Assembly: GCA_963753685.1 (NCBI GenBank) | Contig: CAVWDE010000005.1 | Location: forward strand, 310,001 to 374,000 | DNA from: DATAOG01 sp963753685 | GTDB taxonomy: Bacteria > Pseudomonadota > Alphaproteobacteria > Geminicoccales > Geminicoccaceae | Reading direction: 5' to 3' | Length of the DNA stretch: 64,000 nt | Shown: positions 8,594 through 17,518 of the stretch, piece by piece | How positions within the stretch are numbered: the first letter of the stretch is position 1 | Layout: every line of letters begins with the position of its first letter | Made by a program: the position numbers and the translations under genes | The notes under the pieces: model-generated | What the model was told of the DNA's origin: nothing | Databases searched by the model: none | What the model saw: the letters and a program-made list of their open reading frames with translations, nothing else

Positions 8594-10621
8594 ATGACGC
8601 TCCTCTATCTCGATCTGCTCGGCGGCTTCGAGTGCCGCCCGGCCGCCGGCCCGCCGTTGATCTTCCCGACCCGCAAGGTCCGGGGGCTGCTCGCCTATCT
8701 CGCGCTCAACGGGCCGCGCGCGCAGCGGCGCGAGCAGCTGGCGAGCCTGCTCTGGGGGGATCAGGCCGAGGCTGAGGCGCGCGCCAACCTCAGGAAGACG
8801 CTGTCCCGCCTGCGCGAGGCCCTGCCGGCGGCCGTCCGCGACTGCGTGATCGCCGATGCCAGCCAGGTCGCGATCCGGGCGGACCTGGTCGAGATCGATG
8901 CGCTGCGCTTCGGGCAGCTGGCGGCCGACGCCACGCCCGAGACCCTGGAACGCGCGGCCGACCTCTATCGCGGCCCACTGCTCGACGGCTTTGCCGGCCC
9001 CGGTGAGGCGTTCGACGACTGGCTCGCGACCGAGCGCCGGCGGCTGGAGGAGACCTTGCAGCAGGTGCTGCATCGGCTGCTCGACCACTACGTCGTGACC
9101 GGCGCGATCGAGCGCGCGATCCAGGTCGCGCTGCGCCTGCTGGCCCAGGACGCTCTGCAGGAGGGTGTCCACCGCGCGCTGATCCGGCTCTACATGTACC
9201 AGGACCGGGTCGGCTCGGCGCTCGACCAGTACCGCCGCTGCCGAGAGCTGCTCGCGCGTGAGCTCGGCGTCGCGCCGGCGCCCGAGACCGAGCGGCTACG
9301 CGCCGAGCTCTCGCGGCTGCTGCCGGAGGCGCCGCCCGGCCCCGAGGTGGATGCGCCGCCCGAGCGCGGGGCGGTGCTCGAGAACGCGGCCGCGGAGCGG
9401 GCGCGCCGGCGCGCCGAGCCGACCGGGCGACCGGCGATCGCGGTGCTGGGCTTTGCCGCTGAGGAGGGGGATCGCCATCTGGGCGATGGCATGGCGGAGG
9501 ATCTCGCGACCGAGCTCGGCCGCTTTTGCGAGCTCGACGTGATCGCGCCGGCGACCGCCTTGGCTTACCGCGCGAGCGCGCTGCCGCCGGAGCGGGTCGG
9601 CCTGGAGCTCGGCACGACCTACGTGCTGGGCGGCAGCCTCAGGCCCGCGGGCGAGCGCCTCCGGATCACCGTGCGGCTGGTCGAGACCGCAAGCGCGCGT
9701 CAGCTGTGGGCCGAGCGCTACGACTGCGCGCGGGGCCAGGTCTTCGACATCCAGGACGAGGTGGTGCGCCGGATCGTCGGCACGGCGATCGGCCGCATCG
9801 AGGACACGCGCCTCGCGGCCGCCCGGCGCCAGCGGCCGAACGACCTTGCGGCCTACGATCTCTGGCTGCGTGGCTGGGGCGCGCTCAGGCGGCCCGATCT
9901 CTCGGCGCTGGCCGACGCGCGCGGCTGTTTCCAGGCGGCGGTCGCCAGGGACCCGCAGTTCGCGCGCGCCTACGTCGGGCTCGCCATGGCCTATCTCAAC
10001 GAGTGGGCCTGCTTCTCCTGGAACCACTGGTTCTTCCTGCGCCGGGAGGCGCTCGATCTGGCGCACAAGGCGGTCGAGCTCGACGAGCGGGATCACCGGG
10101 CGCATTGCGTGCTCGGCGTCGCCAGGCTCTACGGCCGCGACTACGAGGGCGCAAGGCGACAGTTGCTGCGGGCGCTCGAGCTCAATCCGAACGATGCCGA
10201 CGTGCTCGCCCATGCGGCCGCCGCGATGGCGCTGATCGGCGAGCCCGAGCTCGCGGTCGAGGCCGGCCGGAGCGCGCTCCGTCTGGCCCCGCATCACCCG
10301 GAGTGGTACACGGCCTTTGCCGGGATCGCGCTGTTCAGCGCCCGCCTGCACGACGAGGCGATCGCGACCATGGCGCCAGCGCCGGAGGCGCTCTGCAACA
10401 CGCCCGCCTTCATCGCCGCCGCCTACGCCCATCTCGGCAACCTCGAGGCGTGCCCCGGCCACCGCGACACGGTCTACCGCCACCACCGCCGCCAGCTGGC
10501 CCGCGGCCTCTTTCCCAAGGGCACCAGCTGCCTGGACTGGCTGCTGGCGATGGACCCGTTCCGGCGGCCGGCCGATGCCGAGCACTATGCCGACGGCCTG
10601 CGCAAGGCGGGCTTCGCGTGA
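8594..10621 (+). CDS. BTAD-domain transcriptional activator with TolB-like and TPR regions
   Basis: 675 residues. Residues 1-95 resemble the winged-helix DNA-binding part of SARP/BTAD regulators (RREQLASLLWGDQAEAEARA, NLRKTLSRLREALP). Residues about 100-245 are the bacterial transcriptional activation domain (LLDGFAGP-EAFDDWLATER, then ELGVAPAPETERL). Residues about 275-390 hold a FlgO/TolB-like segment (RPAIAVLGFA, HLGDGMAEDLATELGRF, LGTTYVLGGSLRP) of the kind found in adenylate-cyclase-like regulators, without a cyclase catalytic domain. From about 410 there are TPR-like repeats (AYDLWLRGW, ARAYVGLAMAY, LELNPNDADVLAHAA). It is probably cytoplasmic and DNA-binding; the ligand and targets are unknown. 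A divergent methyltransferase gene is the nearest candidate target. Confidence 0.82.
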   Translation: MTLLYLDLLGGFECRPAAGPPLIFPTRKVRGLLAYLALNGPRAQRREQLASLLWGDQAEAEARANLRKTLSRLREALPAAVRDCVIADASQVAIRADLVEIDALRFGQLAADATPETLERAADLYRGPLLDGFAGPGEAFDDWLATERRRLEETLQQVLHRLLDHYVVTGAIERAIQVALRLLAQDALQEGVHRALIRLYMYQDRVGSALDQYRRCRELLARELGVAPAPETERLRAELSRLLPEAPPGPEVDAPPERGAVLENAAAERARRRAEPTGRPAIAVLGFAAEEGDRHLGDGMAEDLATELGRFCELDVIAPATALAYRASALPPERVGLELGTTYVLGGSLRPAGERLRITVRLVETASARQLWAERYDCARGQVFDIQDEVVRRIVGTAIGRIEDTRLAAARRQRPNDLAAYDLWLRGWGALRRPDLSALADARGCFQAAVARDPQFARAYVGLAMAYLNEWACFSWNHWFFLRREALDLAHKAVELDERDHRAHCVLGVARLYGRDYEGARRQLLRALELNPNDADVLAHAAAAMALIGEPELAVEAGRSALRLAPHHPEWYTAFAGIALFSARLHDEAIATMAPAPEALCNTPAFIAAAYAHLGNLEACPGHRDTVYRHHRRQLARGLFPKGTSCLDWLLAMDPFRRPADAEHYADGLRKAGFA

Positions 10622-10780
10622 GCTCGCGCTCGGCAATTCGCCTCCCGGCAGCGGCGGTCAGGCGATCGTCTGAAGATCTATCTCCCGCGACGGCGGTTGA
10701 GTTCCAAGCCCCGACAGGGCCTGCCCAGCCCGAAGACTTCTTGGTCGCCGATGCTCGGCCAGATCGTCCCGGGACGAGGA

Positions 10781-10935
10781 AATTCCTAGCCAGACGTTGA
10801 GATAGCGGGCGAACACGGGCTGCGGAGACATGCTCGGCGTTCACGGATGCTGCGGATGTCCTCAGGTGACAGCGCCCGCACCGGGGTGAGGCAGGCGTCG
10901 TCGAACTCGCGCATGGTCCGCTGGATCGAGCGGGC
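10781..10935 (-). pseudogene. Remnant of an XRE/NadS-type antitoxin gene
   Basis: On the minus strand, RTMREFDDACLTPVRALSP followed by EDIRSIRER matches the start of NadS/HigA-like HTH antitoxins. After one frame change the next block (SPQPVFARYLNV) continues the same family helix-turn-helix. Beyond that the sequence is too changed to follow, and no partner toxin is visible upstream. At least one frame change and loss of the C-terminal part indicate a dead gene. Within the 493-base space between the BTAD regulator and lysR (10622-11114) this is the only recognisable content. Confidence 0.45.
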
Positions 10936-11114
10936 ATGCCGACCTTGCGCAGTCGCAACTCCACGTGCCCGCTATACTCATGCGAGTAGGCTGCGCAAGT
11001 CGCCATCGACTCGCGGCCTACGTCTAGCTGGTCACGATACGACCGAAAAAATCAGCGCTGCTCGGCGCTATGCCGCACTCAAGACGATTTCGACGACTTT
11101 CGGATCGCGGATCG

Positions 11115-12054
11115 TCAGTAGCGGGCTCCGGCGGTGCCGTCGAGTTCCCAGGCGGGCCGCGGGCTGAAGCGTTTGACCAGGAAGTCGACCAGGGCGCGGA
11201 CCTTGGGCGAGAGGTGGCGGGCGTAGGGGAAGACCGCGTAGATGCTGGCATCCAGCGCGCTCGGGCTGACCTGGTAGTCGGCGAACACGACCTGGAGGGT
11301 GCCCTGGCGGAGGTCCTGGCCGACCATCCAGGTCGGCAGGATTACGAGGCCGAGGCCCGCGAGTGCTGCGGTGTGCAGGGCATCGGCATTGTTGGCCCAG
11401 AGCGAGCCCCTGACCTCGACCTCGTAGGTCTGCTCCCGGTCGCGCAGCCGCCACAGCGCGCGGTTCGACTGCCGCTTGTAGACCAGGCAGTTATGGGCGC
11501 TCAACTCGGCGGGCGCGGTCGGCACGCCGGCCCTGGCGAAATAGCCCGGGCTGCCGCAGATCACGCGCACGTTCGGCGCCAGGCGTCTCGCGATCAGGCT
11601 CGAGTTCCTGCAGCTCGCCGATCCGGACCGCGAGATCGACCCCCTCCTCGACCAGGTCGACGAACGCGTCGGTCAGGCAGAGGTCGATGCGCAGCGCCGG
11701 GTAGTTGGCCAGGAACTCGGGCAGGGCCGGGGCGATGTGCAGGCGGCCGAAGGTCACCGGGACGCTGAGCCGGAGCATGCCGCGCGGCTCGGCCTCCAAT
11801 TGCGTCACCGAGAGCCGGGCGTCGTCGATCTCGGCCAGGATCCGCTTGCTGCGCTCGTGATACAGCCGCCCGGCCTCGGTCAGGCTGAGCTTGCGCGTGG
11901 TGCGGTTGAGCAGGCGCACGCCGAGCTCGTCCTCGAGCGTGCCGATGCCGCGCGCCACCGACGAGGGCGCCAGGCCCAGACTGCGCGCGGCCGCGGAAAA
12001 GCTGCCGCCTTCGACCACCTCGGTGAGCAGGCGCATGCCGGAGAAGGTGTCCAT
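11115..12054 (-). CDS. LysR-family transcriptional regulator (frameshifted)
   Basis: The N-terminal winged HTH is clear (MRLLTEVVEGGSFSAAARSL, then LNRTTRKLSLTEAGRLYHER). The ligand-binding domain continues to VRIGELQE in one frame and then from SSLIARRLAPNVRVICGSP to the end in another. One extra base within TCGAGTTC at 11600-11607 accounts for the break; removing it gives a continuous protein of about 312 residues, the normal length. The start at 12054 (MDTFSGM) is chosen by family alignment; the frame is open 24 codons further. The 84-codon ORF at 12181 is divergent and would be the usual target for such a regulator. Confidence 0.82.
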
Positions 12055-12180
12055 CGCGAACCGCCGACTTTGCATTGGATGCACAGATCCTAGGCCGAAT
12101 GTCGTGATTATCCAACCCCACGCCAAGGCTTATCTCGGGCTAACAGCGGCCGATCGGCTGCCGGTTGGAAGGATACCGAG

Positions 12181-12435
12181 ATGCTGAGCTTCGAGTTGAA
12201 CCAGGGACCGCGCCGCCTCGAGGACTTCGACATCGAAGAGCTCGAGGCCTTCATTCAGCGCGGCCGCACCTTGCAGGCGCGGGCGATGGGCCGCGGCCTC
12301 AAGGCGTTGTTCGCCGCTCTCGTGTCCGGCAGGAAGCCGGCGGCGGCGCGCACCGAGCAGGGCCGGCTGGATTGGGAGCAGGTCCTGGGGTTGGCGTCGC
12401 CGGACCGTGACCCCGTGCGCGGTGCTTCGCGCTGA
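12181..12435 (+). CDS. Small hypothetical protein divergent from lysR
   Basis: 84 residues, not recognised. It is acidic at the N-terminus (EDFDIEELEAFIQRGRTLQA), then has a basic amphipathic helix (RAMGRGLKALFAALVSGRK) and a polar tail; there is no signal peptide or full membrane segment. GGAAGG lies 8 nt before the ATG, and third positions are GC-rich, supporting real coding. It begins 126 bp from the divergent lysR start, the usual position of a LysR-regulated gene, though no operator could be identified with confidence. The gene could be a small stress or regulatory protein; no function is assigned. Confidence 0.6.
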   Translation: MLSFELNQGPRRLEDFDIEELEAFIQRGRTLQARAMGRGLKALFAALVSGRKPAAARTEQGRLDWEQVLGLASPDRDPVRGASR

Positions 12436-12508
12436 TCGACCGACCCGTTCGGTACGCCGACCGGCGCCGACCAGCGGAGTTTCTGGGATTGCTCTGAGGT
12501 GCTCGGGT

Positions 12509-13876
12509 CTAGTCGTCGATCAGGCGCAGATGACGCGGGGGAATCCGATCGTCGCCCGGCTCGGTGACGCGATCGATCAGATGCAGGAACGAGCCCGCGA
12601 CCGCGCCGACGCGGGCGCCGAGGCGACCCAGCGGCTGGCCGCGCGCGTCGCTGGCATCGAACAGAGGCGGCGCGTCGCCGGTGTCGACCAGGCTCGCGTA
12701 GTGGAACTCGTGGCCCCGATAGGTGGTGCCGGCCTGGCCCAGCGGGCTTGCCTCGAGCAGCTTCAGGCGCCGGTAGCCGAGCTGCAGGCGGGGCTCGGCG
12801 AAGCTGGTTGCGACCGGTAGCAGGCCAGCCATGGCGTGGTGCTCGCCGGCGCCGTCCGTGAGCGTCCCGCCGAGCGCCATGTAACCCCCGCACTCGCCGT
12901 AGATGAAGACGCCGCGCGCCGCCGCGGTGCGCAGGCCGTGGAGGAATTGCCGACTGGCGGCGAGGCGGCCGGCGTGCAGCTCGGGATAGCCGCCCGGCAG
13001 ATAGACCGCATCCGCGGCCGGGTCCGGCGCCTGGTCGGCGAGCGGTGCGAACGGCAGGATGTCGGCGCCGGCGACCCGCCAGCCCTCGATGGTCGCGGGG
13101 TAAGCGAAGGCGAACGCGATGTCGCTCGCGACCGCGATCCGCTGGCCGAGCGGCCGCAGCGGGCGCGCCGGCGGCCCATAGAGGCCGAGCCCGAACGGGC
13201 GGGCGAGACGGACCAGCCGGTCGAGGTCGGTGCGTTCGCCGATGATTTCGGCGGCCCGGTCGAGCCAGCCCTCGAGCTCCGGCAGCTCCGCGGCCGGGAC
13301 CAGGCCGAGGTGACGCGCCGGCAGCTCGAGCCGCGGATCGCTCGGCAGGCAGGCGAGGACCGGCTGGGCGAAGCGGTCGTCGCAGGCGCGCCGGAGCAGC
13401 GCCTCGTGCCCGGCGCTGGCAACCCGGTTGAGCAGGATGCCGGCAATCTCGACATCGTCGCGATGATGCGTGAAGCCCTCGATGAGGGCGGCCGCCGAGG
13501 CGCCCATGCCGCGCACGTCGACCACCAGCAGCACCGGCAGATCGAGCAGGGCGGCCAGATCCGCGGTCGAGCCCTGACCGTCGGCGGCGCCGTCGAACAG
13601 CCCCATGACGCCTTCGCCGAGCACCAGGTCGACGCCGTCCGCGACCCGATCGCCGAGCCCGGCCAGGGTCTCGATGCGCATCGCCCAGCTGTCGAGGTTG
13701 ACCGACGGACGGCCGGACGCGCGGGCGTGGAACATCGGGTCGATGTAGTCGGGACCGACCTTGAACGCGCCGACCTTGCGGCCCTGGCGGCGCAACGCGC
13801 GCAACAGCGCGAGCGTGATCGTGGTCTTGCCGCTGCCCGAGGCCGGCGCGGCGATGATGATCCCCGGCGCACTCAC
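12509..13876 (-). CDS. cobB: Cobyrinate a,c-diamide synthase
   Basis: 455 residues. It amidates the a and c carboxylates of (hydrogeno)cobyrinate using glutamine and ATP. The N-terminal half is a dethiobiotin-synthetase-like ATPase with P-loop APASGSGKTT and VGPDYIDPMFH. The C-terminal class I glutamine amidotransferase has YLPGGYPELHAGRL and the nucleophile Cys in IYGECGGYMALGG, with the catalytic His in HEFHYASL. The start is GTG at 13876. It is divergent from cbiD across a 228-bp spacer carrying short repeats. Both the CobB and CbiA names are used for this enzyme; cobB is chosen because cobK and cobS/cobT are nearby. Confidence 0.93.
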   Translation of the reverse strand: MSAPGIIIAAPASGSGKTTITLALLRALRRQGRKVGAFKVGPDYIDPMFHARASGRPSVNLDSWAMRIETLAGLGDRVADGVDLVLGEGVMGLFDGAADGQGSTADLAALLDLPVLLVVDVRGMGASAAALIEGFTHHRDDVEIAGILLNRVASAGHEALLRRACDDRFAQPVLACLPSDPRLELPARHLGLVPAAELPELEGWLDRAAEIIGERTDLDRLVRLARPFGLGLYGPPARPLRPLGQRIAVASDIAFAFAYPATIEGWRVAGADILPFAPLADQAPDPAADAVYLPGGYPELHAGRLAASRQFLHGLRTAAARGVFIYGECGGYMALGGTLTDGAGEHHAMAGLLPVATSFAEPRLQLGYRRLKLLEASPLGQAGTTYRGHEFHYASLVDTGDAPPLFDASDARGQPLGRLGARVGAVAGSFLHLIDRVTEPGDDRIPPRHLRLIDD

Positions 13877-13887
13877 TTGCGGGTCCT

Positions 13888-13981
13888 CATGGATGCGCGC
13901 TCACCGGTACCGGCATGAGTACGCGCTCGGGGGTACCGCTCATGGGTACGCGCTCGTGGGTACGCGCTTCGTGGATGCGCC
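13888..13981. repeat. Five degenerate copies of a 15-bp unit between cobB and cbiD
   Basis: The unit is close to CATGGGTACGCGCTC. Copies start at 13888, 13914, 13941, 13955 and 13970; the last two are adjacent, the others separated by about 11 bp. Each begins with CATG or CGTG and shares the GCGC core. The array fills much of the cobB-cbiD divergent spacer. It could be a multi-site operator or simple slippage expansion; no cobalamin riboswitch motif is visible here. Confidence 0.6.
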
Positions 13982-14104
13982 TGATCGCTCCGGCTCTTGC
14001 CGAAGCCCGGCGGCTGGATGAAGATCGCCCGGGTCATGGTTTGGCGAGTGTAGCCCGAACCGGGCCCGAGGATGAAGCGAGCGTAACGGGATTATCGGCG
14101 CCAG

Positions 14105-15193
14105 ATGGGACGCAAACCGAATCCGGAGCTGCGCCGGGGCTGGACCACCGGGGCCTGTGCCGCGGCGGCGACCAAGGCCGCCTATCTGGCGCTCTTGAGC
14201 GGGCGCTTTCCCGATCCCGTGTCGATCCGCCTGCCCGGCGGCGAGCAGCCCCGGTTCGATCTGGCGGAGCATGCGCTCGCGGGCGGCGAGGCCATGGCGG
14301 CGGTGATCAAGGACGCCGGCGACGACCCCGACGTCACCCATGGCGCCCTGATCCGGGTCTGCGTCAGCCGCGGCGAGCCGGGCAGCGGCGTCGTGTTCAT
14401 CGCGGGCGAAGGGGTGGGGGTGGTGACCCGGCCGGGGTTGCCGGTTCCGGTCGGCGAGCCCGCGATCAATCCGGCGCCGCGCCGCCTGATCCGCGGGCTG
14501 GTCGAGGCGATCGCGCGCGATCAGGGCGATGGCGGCGACCTCGAGGTGACGATCGCGATCCCGGGCGGCGAGATCCTGGCGCGGCGCACCGCCAACGGCC
14601 GGCTCGGGATCGTCGGCGGCCTCTCGATCCTCGGCACGACCGGGGTCGTGATCCCCTATAGCTGCGCGTCCTGGGTGCATGCCATCCACCGCGGCATCGA
14701 CGTCGCCCGCGCCGCCGGCCTCAGCCATGTCGCCGCCGCCACCGGCTCGACCTCGGAGCGCGCGGTCCAGGCGTTGTACGGCCTGCCCGACTTTGCCCTG
14801 ATCGACATGGGCGACTTCGTCGGCGGCACGCTCAAATACCTGCGCCGCCACCCGATCGCGCGGGTCACGCTGGCGGGCGGCTTCGCCAAGCTCGCCAAGC
14901 TCGCGGCCGGCCATCTGGACCTGCATTCGAGCCGCTCGGCGGTCGATCTGCCGGTGCTGGCGGAGCTGCTCGCCGAGCGCGGCGCGGCGGGCGAACTGGT
15001 GGCGTACGCCAAAGACGCCGATTCCGCCCATCAGGTGCTCGAGCTGGCCCAGGGCGTCGGCCTGCCGCTCGCCGACGATGTGGCTCTGCGGGCCCGGCGG
15101 GTCGCGCTCAGGGAGCTGGAGGGCGCGGCCGCGCTCGAGGTGATGATCTTCGACCGCGACGGCGGCCTGATCGGCCACGCCCGGGGGTGGTGA
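14105..15193 (+). CDS. cbiD: Cobalt-precorrin-5B (C1)-methyltransferase CbiD
   Basis: 362 residues. CbiD methylates C1 of the corrin ring with SAM during ring contraction. The family start LRRGWTTGACAAAATKAAY is present, followed by GEGVGVVTRPGL, AINPAPRRLI, and the block GGLSILGTTGVVIPYSC-SW. Later come GSTSERAVQ, IDMGDFVGGTLKY and VTLAGGFAKLAKLAAG. CbiD is the anaerobic-type enzyme that replaces CobF; alphaproteobacteria with CbiD plus CobK are known, and cobK lies downstream. A strong ribosome-binding site is not obvious before the ATG. Confidence 0.95.
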   Translation: MGRKPNPELRRGWTTGACAAAATKAAYLALLSGRFPDPVSIRLPGGEQPRFDLAEHALAGGEAMAAVIKDAGDDPDVTHGALIRVCVSRGEPGSGVVFIAGEGVGVVTRPGLPVPVGEPAINPAPRRLIRGLVEAIARDQGDGGDLEVTIAIPGGEILARRTANGRLGIVGGLSILGTTGVVIPYSCASWVHAIHRGIDVARAAGLSHVAAATGSTSERAVQALYGLPDFALIDMGDFVGGTLKYLRRHPIARVTLAGGFAKLAKLAAGHLDLHSSRSAVDLPVLAELLAERGAAGELVAYAKDADSAHQVLELAQGVGLPLADDVALRARRVALRELEGAAALEVMIFDRDGGLIGHARGW

Positions 15194-15341
15194 CGGCCCG
15201 CCCGGGGTTCGAGCGACGCGACGGGGTGCCCGCACTCTGCGCGGCCCGTACGAGACAAACCCGACAGGACCTGTTGATGACATCTTCACCCGTGGCCCGC
15301 CGCCAGCCTCGCCTGCTGCGTCCGGTGCGGCCGTCCGCGCC

Positions 15342-17105
15342 GTGACCGCCGCCAGCGCAGCGGCCTGGATCGAGAAGCTGCAGCGAGCGATCGAGGCCGC
15401 GTCGGCGGAAGCCCGCGGCGCCTTTTTCTATTACGTCGGCTTTGGTCTGTACTTCACGCTGACGGTTGCCGGGACCACCCACGAGGATCTGCTGCGCGGC
15501 TCGACGGTGACCATGCCGGGGCTCGGGATCGGCATGCCGATCGAGGGCTTCTTCCTGTTCGTGCCCATGCTGTTCGTGGTGTTCCACGTCTACGCCCTGC
15601 TGCAGCTCGTGATCCTGGCGCGGCGGATCGGCCTGTTGCAGCGGGCGATGCGGAGCCAGCGCGGCTCCGAGGCCTGGTACGGGCAGGACGTCCTGCTCAG
15701 CCCGTTCGCGGTCAGCCAGCGTCTGTTCGGCGAGCCGCCGGGGCTGGTGCCGCGGACCCTCTTGCGGGTTTCGATCTGGTCGACCCTGGTGCTGATCCCG
15801 CTGGCGGTGCTGATCGCGACCGAGGTCCGCTTCCTGCCCTACCACTCGGAGAGCGTGACCTGGGCGCACCGCCTGTACATCGCGATCGACATCCTGCTCC
15901 TGATGCTGCTCTGGCCGACGATCGTCCACCCGCGTGGCCGGGGCGCGCTCCAGCGGCTGCGCGCGCGCCCGAGCTGGCGCCGGCGGAGCCCACTGGCACG
16001 GGCGCGCTCGCTGGCGGAGCTCGCCCGGCGGCGCCTGCTGCGGCCATCGCGACCGGGCGGCGCCGGCCGCGAGCCAGGGTGGAGCGCCTTCCGCATGCTC
16101 GGCACCGGCCTCCGCCTCGGCCTGGTCGGACTGGCGCTGTTCATGACCTTCGTGGTCGCGACCGTGCCGGGCGAAGGCATCGAGCGGGTCCTGCTCGGTG
16201 ACGGCCCGGACGACGCGCGCGCCGCCTGCTCGTCGCTCTGGCGGGTCGGCAGCTGGCTGCACAAGGTGCGCCTGCCCGATCAGCGCGACGTCCTGTGCGT
16301 GACCTATGCCATGTTCGAGGCGCCCGCGACGCCCTTGGGCCTGCGGCGCAATCTGGTCGCGCGCGGCGTCAGCCTGGTGGTCGCGGAGCCGACGGACGAG
16401 CTGATCCGCGAGGTCGGTCCCAAGCAGGCCTGGCAACGCAAGGGCAAAGGCGTCGACCTGCAGGGCCGTGATCTCCGCTTTGCCGACCTTTCCGGCAGCG
16501 ATTTGCGGAGCGCGGACCTGCGCGGCGCCAATCTCAGCGGCTCGGTGCTGCAGCAGACCAAGCTCACCGCCTCGATCGCCGGCGACATCGCGCGCTCGGA
16601 GGTCGGCGGCTGTGCCTACCAGCTGGTCGACGACTACTGCCTGACCGGTCTTGTGGGCGCCGATCTGACCGGCGCCGACCTGCGCTATCTGCAGGGCTGG
16701 AAGGCCGATCTCCGGGAGGCCAACCTGACCGGGGCAGCACTCCAGGAGGCCGCACTCGGCCAAGGGCGGCTCGATGGCGCGCTGCTGGTCTGGACGCACC
16801 TGGACGGTGCGGATCTGCAGGGCGCGGTTCTGGCCGGCGCGGTTCTGCGCGAAGCGGTCGCGCCCGAAGCGCGGCTCGATGGCGCCGATCTGCGCTATGC
16901 CTTTCTGCGCCAGGCCGATCTCGCGGGCGCTCAGCTCGCCAACGCCAGGCTGGACGACGCCGATGTCGGCGGCACCGATCTGGTGGGCGGGGGTGCGCCC
17001 GCGGACCTCGACTATCAGACCAAGCTCACGTTCAGCCTGTTTCGACGCGCGTGCGACGAGCAGGCGGGATCGGCCCATGGCGTGGTCGCCAGAACTCTGG
17101 CATGA
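15342..17105 (+). CDS. Membrane protein with C-terminal pentapeptide repeats
   Basis: 587 residues. Five hydrophobic segments lie in the first half (around FFYYVGFGLYFTLTVA, FFLFVPMLFVVFHVYALLQL, STLVLIPLAVLIAT, IAIDILLLMLLWPTIV, LVGLALFMTFVVA). After a cytosolic-looking linker, residues from about 370 form A(D/N)LXX repeats (VDLQGRDLRFADLSGSDLRS and onward), which fold as a right-handed quadrilateral helix. An insert with two cysteines (GGCAYQLVDDYCLTG) interrupts the repeats. The start is GTG at 15342. It lies between cbiD and cobK, but nothing in its sequence indicates a cobalamin role. Function unknown. Confidence 0.75.
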   Translation: MTAASAAAWIEKLQRAIEAASAEARGAFFYYVGFGLYFTLTVAGTTHEDLLRGSTVTMPGLGIGMPIEGFFLFVPMLFVVFHVYALLQLVILARRIGLLQRAMRSQRGSEAWYGQDVLLSPFAVSQRLFGEPPGLVPRTLLRVSIWSTLVLIPLAVLIATEVRFLPYHSESVTWAHRLYIAIDILLLMLLWPTIVHPRGRGALQRLRARPSWRRRSPLARARSLAELARRRLLRPSRPGGAGREPGWSAFRMLGTGLRLGLVGLALFMTFVVATVPGEGIERVLLGDGPDDARAACSSLWRVGSWLHKVRLPDQRDVLCVTYAMFEAPATPLGLRRNLVARGVSLVVAEPTDELIREVGPKQAWQRKGKGVDLQGRDLRFADLSGSDLRSADLRGANLSGSVLQQTKLTASIAGDIARSEVGGCAYQLVDDYCLTGLVGADLTGADLRYLQGWKADLREANLTGAALQEAALGQGRLDGALLVWTHLDGADLQGAVLAGAVLREAVAPEARLDGADLRYAFLRQADLAGAQLANARLDDADVGGTDLVGGGAPADLDYQTKLTFSLFRRACDEQAGSAHGVVARTLA

Positions 17106-17469
17106 GCTCGATTACTCCGCGAGCCACGACCGGGCGGGCTACGCCGGCATCGCCAGTCTGCGCTATCTGCTGGCGAGACTGATCCTGTCGCCTGCGGCGT
17201 GCCCGGCGGCCGCCGACGTGCGCGATCAGGACGTCTGCCGTCTGCACGACTTTCTGGACCGCTGGAGGGCGATGTGGCGCGACCAGCCGAAGCCGCTCGA
17301 GCCCCAGCTGGAGCGCAGCTGGAGCGATCTGCGCGCGCTGGTCTTCGCCGGCCGGCAGCCACCCGTCCAGGAGGCTGCGACCGGGGCGGCGAACACGAAG
17401 ACGGTGGCCGACATCTGGTCGCAACTGAACGCGCAGCTGGTCGCAGAGCGACCCTGCCGGGACTCATGA
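17077..17469 (+). CDS. Hypothetical protein overlapping the pentapeptide-repeat gene
   Basis: 130 residues from ATG 17077, overlapping the end of the upstream gene by 29 bp in another frame. Recognisable features are few: aromatic N-terminus (SPELWHELDYSASH), a helical stretch (GIASLRYLLARLIL), and LHDFLDRWRAMWRD followed by a helix ending in LRALVFAG. Its codon choice is GC-rich, so it looks translated. Two readings are possible: a separate, translationally coupled small protein, or the true C-terminus of the pentapeptide protein separated by a single-base frame error near 17060-17100, of the kind seen elsewhere in this window. Confidence 0.55.
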   Translation: MAWSPELWHELDYSASHDRAGYAGIASLRYLLARLILSPAACPAAADVRDQDVCRLHDFLDRWRAMWRDQPKPLEPQLERSWSDLRALVFAGRQPPVQEAATGAANTKTVADIWSQLNAQLVAERPCRDS

Positions 17470-17518
17470 GCCGCGCGCGGTCCGCCATCGCCGGGCCCGG
17501 CCCGACCCGGGAGCCGAC

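Noticed and set aside
13888..13981. CRISPR-like short repeats
   Set aside because: Units of 15 bp with irregular, very short spacing do not fit a CRISPR array.
13877..14104. Cobalamin riboswitch in the cobB-cbiD spacer or before cobT
   Set aside because: No recognisable B12-box or receptor core was found; the spacer holds short repeats instead.
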